Assembly (NCBI GenBank): GCA_027578815.1
Contig: JANBTH010000572.1
Location: forward strand, 1 to 14,593
Source: Coemansia sp. RSA 1804
Taxonomy: Eukaryota > Kickxellomycota > Kickxellomycetes > Kickxellales > Kickxellaceae
Direction: 5' to 3'
DNA: 14,593 bases
This document shows, piece after piece, positions 14,455 through 14,593 of the stretch. The number at the start of each line of letters is the position of its first letter. Within the stretch, counting starts at the first letter, position 1. The notes beneath the pieces are model-generated. The model saw only the letters and a program-made list of their open reading frames with translations. It searched no databases and was not told where the DNA came from. The position numbers were made by a program, and so were the translations under genes.

Positions 14455-14593
14455 CTATACTTCCTCCTTTAGACCCTTTGGGTCCTCATAATCTTCTTCT
14501 TCCATTTCATCGCCACCTCTTCCATGTCTGCTTGTAAATATAACGCAAATCACAGTAACCAATATGAGACAGGTGGAGACCATGGTCGCGTAT
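14455..14593 (-). CDS. Single-TM protein with an acidic cytosolic-type tail; edge fragment or small ORF
   Basis: The minus-strand frame is open from the window edge to a TAG at 14457-14455. It encodes a hydrophobic helix (MVSTCLILVTVICVIFT), a basic stop-transfer-like stretch (SRHGRG) and an acidic tail (DEMEEEDYEDPKGLKEEV). Two readings fit. It may be the C-terminus of a larger membrane protein entering from the right. Or it may be a complete 42-aa protein, because the internal ATG at 14583-14581 sits in GCGACCATGG, as strong a context as that of the neighbouring gene. Only three codons precede that ATG in the window, so they cannot be separated here. The basic residues after the helix suggest a cytosolic tail under the positive-inside rule. 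I do not recognise the family. Confidence 0.5.
   Translation of the reverse strand, partial: YATMVSTCLILVTVICVIFTSRHGRGGDEMEEEDYEDPKGLKEEV

Overview
This is a fungal genomic window: standard-code genes with Kozak-like starts, short GT-AG introns with CTRAY branch points, CT-rich promoter tracts, and AT-rich intergenic DNA around a GC-richer coding block. The long, intron-free, Ser/Gly/Gln-rich regulator, plus the compact 53-nt leader intron and TATA/CCAAT promoter, would fit an early-diverging fungus (for instance Kickxellomycotina). That taxonomic placement is only a guess from style.

Layout. Positions 1-120 (minus) hold the 5' end of a CNNM/DUF21 (Mam3-like) membrane protein, cut at its first splice donor by the window edge. 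Positions 121-1100 are mostly non-coding, with one weak ORF (637-960). Positions 1129-1559 look like a complete compact promoter and gene: three tandem CCAAT boxes, a TATA box, a 53-nt leader intron and a 22-codon ORF. Positions 1840-2300 are a GC-rich coding-like island whose strand I cannot settle. Positions 2484-3871 are a CT-rich promoter and leader, with a possible 1,048-nt 5' UTR intron, leading into the main gene.

The centre is one 9.46-kb open frame (3872-13333, plus strand, 3,153 aa), a Bem2-family Rho GTPase-activating protein. By eye its order is: disordered N-terminus, PH strands, a second PH-like fold, a REM/RasGEF-like module, a long Ser-rich linker, a second diverged REM/RasGEF-like module, a Gly/Ser-rich linker, a charged helix, a C-terminal PH half and a catalytically intact RhoGAP domain, followed by an acidic tail. 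Both RasGEF-like modules lack the usual Asn-Phe signature, so they look like scaffolds rather than active exchange factors. The RhoGAP keeps its arginine finger.

To the right, a convergent minus-strand gene (13438-13860) encodes a 140-aa four-helix membrane protein of unknown function. A further minus-strand frame at the edge (14455-14593) encodes one hydrophobic helix and an acidic tail. No operon-like logic links these genes. I see no rRNA, tRNA, CRISPR array or intact mobile element. The most novel features are the duplicated, apparently inactive RasGEF modules and the tiny 22-codon gene with a full promoter.
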